DNA of 32,712 nt, from NCBI GenBank assembly GCA_017380575.1, contig JAFODS010000001.1:1-32712 (forward strand), in the 5' to 3' direction. Source of the DNA: Clostridia bacterium. GTDB lineage: Bacteria; Bacillota; Clostridia; Oscillospirales; Acutalibacteraceae. The stretch's first letter is position 1; the number at the start of each line of letters is the position of its first letter. Positions 15,062 to 23,179 of this stretch are shown one piece after another. The translations under genes and the position numbers were made by a program. Below the pieces are notes generated by a model that was given only the letters and a program-made list of their open reading frames with translations, was not told the DNA's origin and made no database searches.

Positions 15062-15847
15062 ATGTATAAGATTAATAATTTTCAGAACAACGACGACGTA
15101 AGGGTTCTCGATGAAAGAGGACCCTTTACTATTATTGAATATAAGAAAGATTTGAGTGTTACACCTTCAACGGCAATGCTCGCTTTCTTCTGTAACGAGA
15201 TGAATGTAAGAAAACGTCAGCTCATCTGCAACCTTGCAGAAGCGGATGTCACAGTACAGGCAGGAGCAATGCAGTGGTCTGTCGGTAATGTGAATGCGAC
15301 AACAGGCATTAAGGGTGTAGGTGACCTTTTCGGCAAGGCAATCCGTGGCAAGGTTACGGGCGAAAGTGCAATCAAGCCTGAATATACGGGTAACGGCACT
15401 CTCGTTCTTGAACCTACCTATAAGCACATTATTCTTATGAATACAGCCGATTGGAACGGCGCAGTTGTCCTTGATGACGGTCTTTTCCTTGCTTGTGATT
15501 CAGCTCTTGAACAGAAAGCAGTAATGCGCACAAACATTTCTTCAGCGGCTCTCGGTGGTGAAGGCCTTTTCAATCTCGGACTTACAGGCAACGGTATGGT
15601 TGCCATTGAATCAAGATGTCCGAAAGAAGAACTCATTGAAATTGAACTCAATAACGATGTTCTCAAGGTTGACGGTAATCTTGCACTTGCCTGGAGTAAG
15701 TCACTCGATTTCACAGTTGAGCGTTCAGGCAAAACACTTGTAGGTTCTGCCGCATCCGGCGAAGGTCTTGTAAATGTTTACAGAGGTACAGGCAAGGTTC
15801 TTCTTGCTCCTATTGATAAGACAATGCTGTACAACACTATCAACTGA
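15062..15847 (+). CDS. AIM24-family (DUF124) protein inside the transfer operon
   Basis: The 261-aa protein resembles the AIM24/DUF124 family, beta-rich proteins named after a mitochondrial inner-membrane organiser and of unclear bacterial function. Typical features are the glycine-rich repeated turns such as VQAGAMQWSVGNV, TGNGTLVLEPTYKHIILMN, then LGGEGLFNLGLTGNGMVAIES, and a late strand (LVGSAASGEGLVNVYRGTGKVLLAP). There is no signal peptide or membrane segment, so it is probably cytoplasmic. It lies 21 bases after virB4 and 35 bases before the M23 peptidase gene, with a GTAGAGG ribosome binding site. A structural or membrane-associated role with the channel is inference from position only. 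Confidence 0.75.
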   Translation: MYKINNFQNNDDVRVLDERGPFTIIEYKKDLSVTPSTAMLAFFCNEMNVRKRQLICNLAEADVTVQAGAMQWSVGNVNATTGIKGVGDLFGKAIRGKVTGESAIKPEYTGNGTLVLEPTYKHIILMNTADWNGAVVLDDGLFLACDSALEQKAVMRTNISSAALGGEGLFNLGLTGNGMVAIESRCPKEELIEIELNNDVLKVDGNLALAWSKSLDFTVERSGKTLVGSAASGEGLVNVYRGTGKVLLAPIDKTMLYNTIN

Positions 15848-15882
15848 ACTAATCAAAACTGAATTTAATTTAGGAGGTGACT

Positions 15883-17856
15883 ATGGGTAAAGGTATTAAG
15901 ACTCGTGAAGTAGTCAAAAACATTAAGGTTCACGATGCTACTGTGAATGTCGGTGACAGAATGAAAAACATCGGTGTCAAAACAAAAGATACCGTTAATG
16001 AAAACATCAATCAGGCTGATAATGTCACACCTGAACAGTATGCAACAGATAAAGTATCTGAAGCAATGCGAACAGGCAGTGAAAGTGTTGCTGTCGGCAC
16101 AGAAAAAGCAATCCGCAAGGGTGCAAGTAAAACGAAAGATAAAATCAAAGAGAAAAGAGCCGAGAAGAAAGCAGCAAAAGAAATGGAGAAAGAACCCGAC
16201 AATCCCCCTGATGAAGAAGCTCCTGAAGGCGAAAAACCAAAAGGGGAGAGCAAATCCTCACCTGAAGAGAAATCATCTGAAACCGGAAAACAACAGAACA
16301 GTCAGAAAACCACTAAATCTAAAACAAACAAAGGCGATGCCAAAGTTGTTAAAGAAAAGCAAGATAAACCCGTAATCAAAGAAAAAACTCAGGCACCGCC
16401 TAAAACAAAGACACAGCCTGAAACAACAGTTGAGGAAATAAAGAAACCCCGACAAAGAAAACAAACTGCACCTAAAACCAAAGGTAAAGCCAATATTAAA
16501 AAGCTCGGTGCCGAAAAACAAACAGTTAAGACGGTCAATAACGAAGCACGCAAGATAAAACAATCACAGAGAAGTCTTAACAATACTGCCAAAGGTATTA
16601 AGAAAGCAGATAAAACTGCAAAAACAGCAAAGAGCGTAGCCAAGAAAACTGCATCTGCGACAAAGAAAAGTGCTGAAGTTGCAAGAAGAACAAAGCAGGC
16701 AGCACAGGCAACTGCAAAGGCGACAGTTAAAACCGTTAAGGTTGCAACTAAGGTAATTGTTGAAGCGGGTAAGGCTGTTGTTGCAGGAGTTAAAAGCATA
16801 GGTGCTGCTATTGCGGCAGGCGGAGTTCCTGCTATTGTGATTGTAATCGTTATCTGCTTAATTGGTGCTATTGGCGGTACTTGTTTCGGTATATTCCTTG
16901 CAAACGATGAAACAACAGGCACAAACAAAACAATGTCACAGGCTATATCTGAACTCACATCCGAACACTATGCCAATCTTACTGCTATGAAAGCATCCTA
17001 CACTTATGATTTGCTTGAAGTACAAGGTAACACCTCGATAAATTGGAAGGATGTATTGGCAGTATATGCAGTAAAAACAACCTCAGGCGACAATCCGCTT
17101 GAGGTTGTGACGTTAGATGATGCTAAAATGGAACTTCTTCGTGAAATTATGAAGGATATGAACACAATGACGGGTGTTGTTACACCTAAAGTTGTTGCGG
17201 AAACTACCGTTACAACAGATGAAAACGGTAACTCAATCAAAACAACAACCTATGTCACAAAGAAGGTTCTTACAGTATCAATTCTTCAGTTGAGTGTAGA
17301 TGAAATCTCTGCTCTTTACAATTTCAATGATGAGCAAAAAGCATTGTTGGAGGAACTGATGAGTGATGAATATTCCGACTTGTGGGGAGATCTTCTCGGA
17401 GCAAGCGGACAGATTATTCAAAGCGGCAGTTCTTATGTCGGCATAGGTATGTTCACTTGGCCGTTTGAAAGTACACAGACAATCACTTCTCGTTTCGGTA
17501 CTCGTGTTGACCCGATTTCAGGTGAAGTGAAAACTCACGGTGGTACAGATATTGCAGCTCCGCTCGGCACGCCTATTCTTGCGGCGGCTGACGGAACAGT
17601 AGTAACTGCAACTTGGCATAATTCCTACGGATATTATGTCAAGATTAAACACGATGACACTTATTCAACTCTTTACGCTCATTGTTCTGCACTCCACGTC
17701 TCTGCCGGACAGACAGTAAAACAAGGACAGGTAATCGCTGATTGCGGTTCAACAGGTTACTCAACAGGACCACATTGCCATTTTGAGGTTATTCAGAATG
17801 GGGTAAGAGTTGATGCGTTGAGTTTTTTTAACAGGCATAACAAAGGAAAAGCATGA
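15883..17856 (+). CDS. Membrane-anchored M23 peptidase (conjugation wall hydrolase) with long basic N-terminus
   Basis: The 657-aa protein has three parts. Residues 1 to about 310 are low-complexity, rich in Lys, Ala, Thr and Glu, with histone-H1-like KKTASATKKSAEVARRTKQ runs, presumably cytoplasmic. One membrane segment follows (about 313-340, VPAIVIVIVICLIGAIGG). The outside part ends in an M23 peptidase domain with zinc ligands H552 and D556 (HGGTD) and H631/H633 (HCHFE), all present. It would open peptidoglycan for the mating channel, the VirB1-like role. AGGAGG at 15872-15877 is five bases before the ATG; an in-frame GTG at 15877 overlaps that site and is not used. It is the last gene of the transfer run in this window; the usual DUF4315, DUF4366 and topoisomerase genes do not follow. 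Confidence 0.88.
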   Translation: MGKGIKTREVVKNIKVHDATVNVGDRMKNIGVKTKDTVNENINQADNVTPEQYATDKVSEAMRTGSESVAVGTEKAIRKGASKTKDKIKEKRAEKKAAKEMEKEPDNPPDEEAPEGEKPKGESKSSPEEKSSETGKQQNSQKTTKSKTNKGDAKVVKEKQDKPVIKEKTQAPPKTKTQPETTVEEIKKPRQRKQTAPKTKGKANIKKLGAEKQTVKTVNNEARKIKQSQRSLNNTAKGIKKADKTAKTAKSVAKKTASATKKSAEVARRTKQAAQATAKATVKTVKVATKVIVEAGKAVVAGVKSIGAAIAAGGVPAIVIVIVICLIGAIGGTCFGIFLANDETTGTNKTMSQAISELTSEHYANLTAMKASYTYDLLEVQGNTSINWKDVLAVYAVKTTSGDNPLEVVTLDDAKMELLREIMKDMNTMTGVVTPKVVAETTVTTDENGNSIKTTTYVTKKVLTVSILQLSVDEISALYNFNDEQKALLEELMSDEYSDLWGDLLGASGQIIQSGSSYVGIGMFTWPFESTQTITSRFGTRVDPISGEVKTHGGTDIAAPLGTPILAAADGTVVTATWHNSYGYYVKIKHDDTYSTLYAHCSALHVSAGQTVKQGQVIADCGSTGYSTGPHCHFEVIQNGVRVDALSFFNRHNKGKA

Positions 17857-17899
17857 ATTTGTTATATGCCGTTACAAATTGTATTTTATATAACAAAAT

Positions 17900-17934
17900 A
17901 CAAGTCCTTAAAGTTTAGTGCCTTAAGGACTTGT
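17900..17934 (-). terminator. Intrinsic terminator of the DAC/SLATT unit
   Basis: A perfect 12-bp stem (ACAAGTCCTTAA with TTAAGGACTTGT) lies just beyond the SLATT-like stop. On the minus strand it is followed by ATTTTGTTAT. A second inverted repeat, TTTGTTATAT/ATATAACAAA (17858-17897), lies next to it toward the peptidase gene and may end the + strand transcript. Confidence 0.7.
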
Positions 17935-17941
17935 AAAAAGA

Positions 17942-18526
17942 TTAAAATACTAGCAAACAAATATATATAACCATTGGAAGAAAAATTAATATAAAATAAA
18001 GAATATTTTCTAAAACTAAACGCGTGGATATAAAGAATTCCTCTGTTTGGCTAAAATGGGTTTTTACCTCAGACCCTTGATTTTTAACATCATAATTTTT
18101 ACATGATAAATAAAAATCACTTCTACTAAAAAGAAAATTAATGTTTTGCGTTATTTCATAATATTCCTTGTAAGCGTTTTCAACTGTTTGAGTGGAAGAC
18201 AACAGAGCTCCTTGTAGCATTTTTAACTGGTTCAATGTTACCATGCAGTTTTTTATTCTTTCAGGATATTTAAATAATGCTATTTGAGAAGAAAAGATCA
18301 ACAGAATAATTGCGATTAATATATCCCAAAAGTCAAAAACATTATTCATAGTAGCTGAAACATTTGTTGTAAAATCAAAATATTTTGGAAGAAGAGCATC
18401 AACTATACCAATTATGCTATAGTATATCAAAACGAATTGAAAAATGCTGTTTCGTTTTTCTAAACGATTTGCCATTTGGCTGTAGTTGCCGATCGTTAGT
18501 GAAAGTTTTCTGTTTAAGTTTTCCAT
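17942..18526 (-). CDS. SLATT-like 2TM effector-type membrane protein (194 aa)
   Basis: The layout fits the SLATT family (SMODS and SLOG-associating two-TM effectors), predicted to form pores or disrupt membranes when triggered by a nucleotide signal. A short N-terminal helix ends in ANRLEKRN. It is followed by hydrophobic segments at about 29-46 and 66-88 (WDILIAIILLIFSSQIALF), then a long helical stretch beginning KYPERIKNCMVTLNQLKML. An additional hydrophobic segment at about 172-194 ends the protein. The gene overlaps the upstream DAC-like gene by 13 bases and has AGGTGA before its ATG, so the two are expressed together. The match is from pattern memory; a generic small membrane protein is the main alternative. 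Confidence 0.62.
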   Translation of the reverse strand: MENLNRKLSLTIGNYSQMANRLEKRNSIFQFVLIYYSIIGIVDALLPKYFDFTTNVSATMNNVFDFWDILIAIILLIFSSQIALFKYPERIKNCMVTLNQLKMLQGALLSSTQTVENAYKEYYEITQNINFLFSRSDFYLSCKNYDVKNQGSEVKTHFSQTEEFFISTRLVLENILYFILIFLPMVIYICLLVF

Positions 18527-19749
18527 AAATTTTCACCTAGTATTTCGTCTTTGAAAATTAAATTGACGTATTTATCTTCAGATATTACTAAGCCTATGCA
18601 GTTGAAATCTTTTTCTGAAACTTCAGTTTTCTTGTAATTCTCAGCCCATTTACTTTCGGATTGCGAATAAAATTCAATAAAAGTTTTGGTTGAATTATAT
18701 CTGGAACCTCGACCGATATCACCATCAGCTATAACTTTACCATCCAAGATGGTGCCAATTGATAACAACTGTCCGTTTTTATCAAAAACGACAGCACCAT
18801 CAATTTTACAAATATTTAAAAGATATTCTTCTGAAAATTTGGAATTGTTAAGTGTAGTGTCAATGCTAGCGGCAATTTTGATTCCTCTCTTGTGCTTGCA
18901 CAATCTGTCGATGACCTGTTTCTGTTCGTCATCAACAAAAACAAAAAGAGCTCCATGAATATCTTTATTTTTAAGCACATTTGTTATAAGTGTTTCGATG
19001 GTATATTCACTTATTCCGTTTAATTTTTCGCTAAGGTTTTTTATTAATCCCGCAGGTATGTTTTTATCGACCGAATTATTTACAATGAATTGACCACTGG
19101 AACAAGTAACGTGTTGCTTGGCGACGGTAAACTTCCAACTTAATGGTCCGCTGATTGTAAATATTGGTAGGTGACAGGTTTGTGTTTCTGCATATCCGAT
19201 AGGGATCCAACTATTTGGATTTACCTTGTTTAAGACCAAACAAATGTCTTCTGTTTGAGTTATCTGTAGTAACTTTCTTAAATATCTAAGTCCGGATTTA
19301 TTAAAAGATATTATATTACGACAATTATCTTCAAATTGAATTAACATTTTGAATTTTTCAGAATCTTTATCTGATGGAGATGGATTTAATGCGAGTGTTC
19401 CTCTGCACAAACTAGATTCATAATTCATTTCCGATAAAGTGTTAATATCTTGCAAAATTGAAGATGTATCGCAACTATAGTTCATATATTCATCTACTTC
19501 TGTTATGACTTGATGATACAATGATGTTTCTTTGTATAGTTGAGAATAACCCAGACATTTGTTGCGAATAACATTGATTAATTTAGAGAGTACGATATCG
19601 TCATAATCATCAGGATCTATCCTGCGAAGCTCCTCGGCATTTGAGGAAAGTATTTTTTCGATATATTCATGATTCTTTTCTCCGAATTTTTTAAATAGTT
19701 CAGAAAAAAGAAGAAAATCATTATTTGTGGTGCTGGTAACATTTGACAT
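18514..19749 (-). CDS. Diadenylate-cyclase-like (DAC/DisA_N-type) protein, candidate signal synthase
   Basis: The C-terminal part of this 411-aa protein carries the DAC fold signature. IHGALFVFVDD (about 272-282) is the opening strand; ICKIDGAVVFDKNGQLLSIG holds the catalytic-type Asp317-Gly-Ala; GRGSRYNST (346-354) sits where DisA and CdaA have GTRHRAA; FNCIGLVISEDKYVNLIF is the closing strand. DAC enzymes condense two ATP to c-di-AMP. The altered RHR loop (SRYNS) matches a divergent DAC subgroup, so product and activity are uncertain. The first 200 residues are helical and unassigned, followed by a beta-rich linker, possibly a sensor. There is no DisA helix-hairpin-helix DNA-binding domain and no CdaA membrane part, so it is not a housekeeping cyclase. 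AAGGAGAG precedes the ATG and the gene has a good promoter. Confidence 0.72.
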   Translation of the reverse strand: MSNVTSTTNNDFLLFSELFKKFGEKNHEYIEKILSSNAEELRRIDPDDYDDIVLSKLINVIRNKCLGYSQLYKETSLYHQVITEVDEYMNYSCDTSSILQDINTLSEMNYESSLCRGTLALNPSPSDKDSEKFKMLIQFEDNCRNIISFNKSGLRYLRKLLQITQTEDICLVLNKVNPNSWIPIGYAETQTCHLPIFTISGPLSWKFTVAKQHVTCSSGQFIVNNSVDKNIPAGLIKNLSEKLNGISEYTIETLITNVLKNKDIHGALFVFVDDEQKQVIDRLCKHKRGIKIAASIDTTLNNSKFSEEYLLNICKIDGAVVFDKNGQLLSIGTILDGKVIADGDIGRGSRYNSTKTFIEFYSQSESKWAENYKKTEVSEKDFNCIGLVISEDKYVNLIFKDEILGENLWKT

Positions 19750-19786
19750 AACGATCTCTCCTTTTTAAACACGAAAGTTACTTAAA

Positions 19787-19815
19787 ATTGTATCGCAAAA
19801 ACCGACAAAAATCAA
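19787..19815 (-). promoter_or_regulatory. Promoter of the DAC-like/SLATT-like operon
   Basis: Reading leftward, TTGATT (19815-19810) and TACAAT (19792-19787) are exactly 17 bases apart, about 40 bases before the ATG at 19749. It is one half of a divergent promoter region. Confidence 0.65.
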
Positions 19816-19950
19816 GTCTTTGTTTTTAAAAATATAGGTTATACTAAGAATGGACGTGGTGAAGGATTTTGTATTTAGCTTGAAAATTTATAACGACTTT
19901 ATATTTTTTATAATAACTTTTGGTGAAATCGCTGAAAATTTAAAAATTGC

Positions 19951-19979
19951 TTGACAAAATTTGATTGCCTGAATATTAT
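19951..19979 (+). promoter_or_regulatory. Promoter of the 53-aa ORF / HEASH protein unit
   Basis: A consensus TTGACA (19951-19956) and TATTAT (19974-19979) are exactly 17 bases apart, about 50 bases before the ATG at 20031. Because it overlaps an in-frame ATG at 19965, it supports the later start. The leftward promoter lies about 135 bases away. Confidence 0.75.
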
Positions 19980-20030
19980 ATGTATAGGGTGTTATTTTTT
20001 TATACTACACTCTATTTAGGAGATGTGTTT

Positions 20031-20192
20031 ATGCTATTTTCAATAGACTTTTTGTCGATAAAAAGTGAATCTCAGAAGATTAAATTGAGTTCGGATCCCC
20101 CGAATGTGGGCTATAGTGAGATTGTGGAAGCCAATAAAGATATTTTTAAGATAGATAATTTAGTGGAACAAGAACCTATAACTATTTTTTAA
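20031..20192 (+). CDS. 53-aa leader-type ORF of the HEASH-protein unit
   Basis: A small gene starting MLFSIDFLSIKSESQKIKLS and ending EQEPITIF, with AGGAGAT about seven bases upstream of the ATG. There is no membrane segment or known motif. It is the first gene after a strong promoter and a hairpin terminator overlaps its stop codon, before the large gene at 20243. It may be a genuine small partner protein, or a leader whose translation affects read-through of the hairpin. The in-frame ATG at 19965 is rejected because it lies inside the promoter. Confidence 0.5.
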   Translation: MLFSIDFLSIKSESQKIKLSSDPPNVGYSEIVEANKDIFKIDNLVEQEPITIF

Positions 20193-20223
20193 AGCAGATG
20201 GAAATATTTCTATCTGCTTTTTT
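20191..20223 (+). terminator. Hairpin terminator/attenuator between the 53-aa ORF and the HEASH gene
   Basis: AAAGCAGATGGAAAT (20191-20205) is directly followed by its near-complement ATTTCTATCTGCTTT (20206-20220, one G-U pair) and a run of T (20218-20223). The stem begins at the 53-aa stop codon, and the next ribosome binding site starts four bases after the T run. No separate promoter for the large gene is visible, so its expression would need read-through. Confidence 0.75.
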
Positions 20224-20242
20224 CTTAAAGGAGAGGTTATTC

Positions 20243-22999
20243 ATGATAGATGGCAGGAATTTTTCATTTGGCAAGTATTCATTACCTAAAACTAATTCGT
20301 TAGTTAATGAGAAACAAGATTGTACCATAGGATATTTCGACTTAGTAGATGTAAAAGAAGTCAAACCCAATGTATACTATGATAGTGTATTAGATCAACT
20401 TTTGATGGGATTTTTAAATCAAACACACAGTGAAATAGATAACATAAGAGGGATATCAAAACAAAGTTTGTTTGCATTTACTAACAAATCAAAACAAGAA
20501 TTTTTTTCTTTGGATGGCTATTCTTTTTCTGAAGAGAAATTAAATGATTTTTGGGAAGAAACGAACACCTTTAATAGATTTTTTTCGTTGATGCACATTG
20601 ACTGTTCTACAAAACAGGAAATATATGGTGTTATTAATTGGTTGAATTTTGTTTTTAATGATTCTTTGTCTAATAAATATAAAGCAGTATTTTATTTCAC
20701 GTTTGATTACAGTGATATAATAGTGTGTGCTAAAAATATGAGTATTGAAAAATTTACTGAAAAATTGTTTTATGTAAATTATTGTCAATCAAAAGAATAT
20801 TCAGCAGAAAATTATAGTTACTGCATAAGGGATTCATTTTCAATAATATCATTTAATAGAGTTTTTTTAGAAGATATATTTGCAATTATCAGAAACAATA
20901 CAAATTTAAAATATAAAGAGATTGAACAATTAATAAAGAATGAAATAGAGAAAACGGACTATCAGTACGCACAAGAAAAACTGAATATAGTTTATAATAT
21001 AGGTGTTCAAAAGTTTGAACTTTTCGACAGCTTTATTGAAGAGCTTAGTGCCATTGGAATGAGCTTTGAAAAATTTGCTATGTTAGGAAGGCATGATGTA
21101 ACAATTAATAAATCAGACGCTGATATAGTGTGGTTTATTATTTTACTTTACTATGTTGATAAATATACGACTTGCTTTACAAGTAATCCAAAAGAGAAGG
21201 ATAGTTTGTTATTTAATTGTGAATCTTTTATACGCATTAATATAGATTTTCCAAAGTCATTTAAAGTTCCATTCGACTCTAGTAGTCGTTCTAATGAATA
21301 TAAATCGAGCAGATATGAGTTGGCAAGAGATTTTATTAACCTTAAAATCAGACGTATTACAAATTCAAATGATAATTGTTGGAGAAATCCTATCAGTTTA
21401 GTGCAAAAAACGTCATTATTTTCCTTATATAAATCTATAGAAAGCACATTGAAAAATGGTTTTGCGGACGATTTTGTTATATGTTTGTACGAACCGTTCG
21501 TTGCATTGCTAGATTATTTAGAAAAAAAAATATTTAACTATGATGTTGATAACGATGAAGAAAGTTTAAAAGAGTTTGACAATGTTATTAATCGTTTTTT
21601 CGAAATTGTTACATCTTTAGTTAATAGTGCAATGCACAGTGATAGACAATTTATTCAAACACCATCATTTAATCCGGTTTTCTTTGATGTGCCGCCTAAA
21701 CTTATGGCATTTTATACCGTGCTGACAAATAAAATTAATAGAATCAATGGGTATAATAATGATGACCATAAGTATTCATTTATATTTAAGCCTAGTTTAA
21801 ACAGAAATATATCCGTGTTTCCCTATTCCTACAATCAAGCACCTCCAACGGACAGATTATTAGCGGTATCCATAAATGAAGAAAGTTTGTATCATCCGAC
21901 GAAGGTTTTAAAAGTTTTGTGCCATGAAGCATCACATTTTGTAGGAAAAACTAAACGTTGTAGACCAATACGAAAAGATTGTTGGACGAAGAGTGTTTTG
22001 TTTTGTTCTTTTGAACTGGTTTTGTCGTATTTGACTGATATCAAATATGATAAAACTTTATATAGTTCGATCGCAAAATTGATATATCAGATTTTTGAAG
22101 TGGTAAAAAGAGATAAAAATTATATTGAACATGAAGGGTATTCTGAAAATATCAACCAAGTAATACACCATATCTTTAAACTAATATATATAAATGAAGA
22201 TATTGATAAAATTTTAAATGCATTTTTTTGGGACAAGTATTCTAACTTAAATGTGTTTGATTTGAAAAATCGGTTCAAAAAAGCAATTTTAATATTAGAT
22301 GAATTTGTGCCTGTAAACAATCAGATTAGTATAGATACAGATTTATCGTACGTTAAAGTTTTTTATAGTACGTATAAAACATTGTTGCACGTATATAAAG
22401 AATCTTATGCGGATATGCAGATGATACTTATTTTGAATTTATCGTTGGAAGATTATATTAAGAATTTAGTGTTCCATGAACAAATGAATTATAATCACTT
22501 TATGAATGATATTGTATATTACAAAGTGTTTCCAGTAGTCTATACTTTAGTTGAATTGGGCATATGGAAATTCCCTTCAGATGAGTGTCTGCATGAAGAA
22601 GGTTCACAGTTTAACCTGATTATAGAACAAATACAAAAGGATATTATAGCACAATATATACAGATGCCGATTAAAAGTGATATGTCGCTGTGTGATGAAA
22701 TAGTGGATTTGGAAAGCATTATAAAAGATTTTTCAGATAAAAAATTAAAAGATGTGGAAAGAACTAAGAATCCTTACGTTACCTATTCCATAACAAGATA
22801 TTTAATTGAGGTGGTAGCTGAGACAAGAAAAAGTTTTTCGGATGATGAAATAAATAAGGATAGAACAGATTTAATTAAACTATCAAAATCAATTTTTGAT
22901 TTTGAAGATTCTGCTGAAATGTTTTCAAGTATTCAAAAAGCAAATGAAGAATACTTGAATGACGTTATTAATAAATCTGTTAAAACTAATACTAATTGA
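20243..22999 (+). CDS. Large HEASH-motif (zincin-like) protein, unknown function (918 aa)
   Basis: I do not recognise the full-length family. The central motif VLCHEASHFVGK places HExxH at residues 561-565, and KESYADMQMILILNLSLEDY supplies E720 and D724 in the E-x-x-x-D arrangement of gluzincin third ligands. A zinc peptidase core at about 540-760 is therefore likely. The N-terminal 540 residues have a beta-alpha segment near YKAVFYFTFDYSDIIVCAK (about 145-165) followed by RDSFSIISF, which may be a sensor or nucleotide-binding-like domain. There is no signal peptide or membrane segment, so the protein is cytoplasmic. Base composition is clearly more AT-rich than the transfer genes. AAAGGAGAGG precedes the ATG at 20243; an ATG at 20198 lies inside the terminator stem. 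It diverges from the DAC-like/SLATT-like pair. Confidence 0.7.
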   Translation: MIDGRNFSFGKYSLPKTNSLVNEKQDCTIGYFDLVDVKEVKPNVYYDSVLDQLLMGFLNQTHSEIDNIRGISKQSLFAFTNKSKQEFFSLDGYSFSEEKLNDFWEETNTFNRFFSLMHIDCSTKQEIYGVINWLNFVFNDSLSNKYKAVFYFTFDYSDIIVCAKNMSIEKFTEKLFYVNYCQSKEYSAENYSYCIRDSFSIISFNRVFLEDIFAIIRNNTNLKYKEIEQLIKNEIEKTDYQYAQEKLNIVYNIGVQKFELFDSFIEELSAIGMSFEKFAMLGRHDVTINKSDADIVWFIILLYYVDKYTTCFTSNPKEKDSLLFNCESFIRINIDFPKSFKVPFDSSSRSNEYKSSRYELARDFINLKIRRITNSNDNCWRNPISLVQKTSLFSLYKSIESTLKNGFADDFVICLYEPFVALLDYLEKKIFNYDVDNDEESLKEFDNVINRFFEIVTSLVNSAMHSDRQFIQTPSFNPVFFDVPPKLMAFYTVLTNKINRINGYNNDDHKYSFIFKPSLNRNISVFPYSYNQAPPTDRLLAVSINEESLYHPTKVLKVLCHEASHFVGKTKRCRPIRKDCWTKSVLFCSFELVLSYLTDIKYDKTLYSSIAKLIYQIFEVVKRDKNYIEHEGYSENINQVIHHIFKLIYINEDIDKILNAFFWDKYSNLNVFDLKNRFKKAILILDEFVPVNNQISIDTDLSYVKVFYSTYKTLLHVYKESYADMQMILILNLSLEDYIKNLVFHEQMNYNHFMNDIVYYKVFPVVYTLVELGIWKFPSDECLHEEGSQFNLIIEQIQKDIIAQYIQMPIKSDMSLCDEIVDLESIIKDFSDKKLKDVERTKNPYVTYSITRYLIEVVAETRKSFSDDEINKDRTDLIKLSKSIFDFEDSAEMFSSIQKANEEYLNDVINKSVKTNTN

Positions 23000-23009
23000 T
23001 AGTTACCTC

Positions 23010-23045
23010 AAAAGCAGTCTGTATGATATATGCAGATTGCTTTTT
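23010..23045 (+). terminator. Intrinsic terminator after the HEASH-protein gene
   Basis: A 15-bp stem (AAAAGCAGTCTGTAT with ATGCAGATTGCTTTT, two G-U pairs) around a five-base loop runs into T5. It starts 11 bases after the stop. Confidence 0.8.
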
Positions 23046-23065
23046 ACTTCTTTGGACAAAACTAT

Positions 23066-23098
23066 ATCACCCTGCAGGGATTAAACTAGCAGGGTGAT
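23066..23098. terminator. Second hairpin in the convergent gap
   Basis: A perfect 10-bp stem (ATCACCCTGC with GCAGGGTGAT) with a 13-base loop and a weak T-rich tail. It is probably a backup terminator between convergent genes. Confidence 0.55.
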
Positions 23099-23120
23099 TT
23101 GCTTTGTAACAGACAAATCT

Positions 23121-23148
23121 AAATCCCATGGAATTTTCCACGGGATTT
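23121..23148 (-). terminator. Terminator hairpin of the subtilisin/LRR gene
   Basis: AAATCCCATGGAA and TTCCACGGGATTT form a 13-bp stem with one A-C mismatch, 31 bases beyond the stop of the leftward gene. The same hairpin, without the mismatch, follows the other gene carrying this C-terminal domain at 32201-32230. Confidence 0.6.
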
Positions 23149-23179
23149 CTTAGTTAGGAGTAAATATTCTTAAAAGGGA

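Noticed and set aside
18514-19749. Housekeeping DisA or CdaA
   Set aside because: There is no helix-hairpin-helix domain or N-terminal membrane segments, the RHR loop is altered, and the gene is paired with a SLATT-like gene on cargo DNA.
20198-20242. Upstream ATG for the 918-aa protein
   Set aside because: It lies within the terminator stem. AAAGGAGAGG before 20243 marks the real start.
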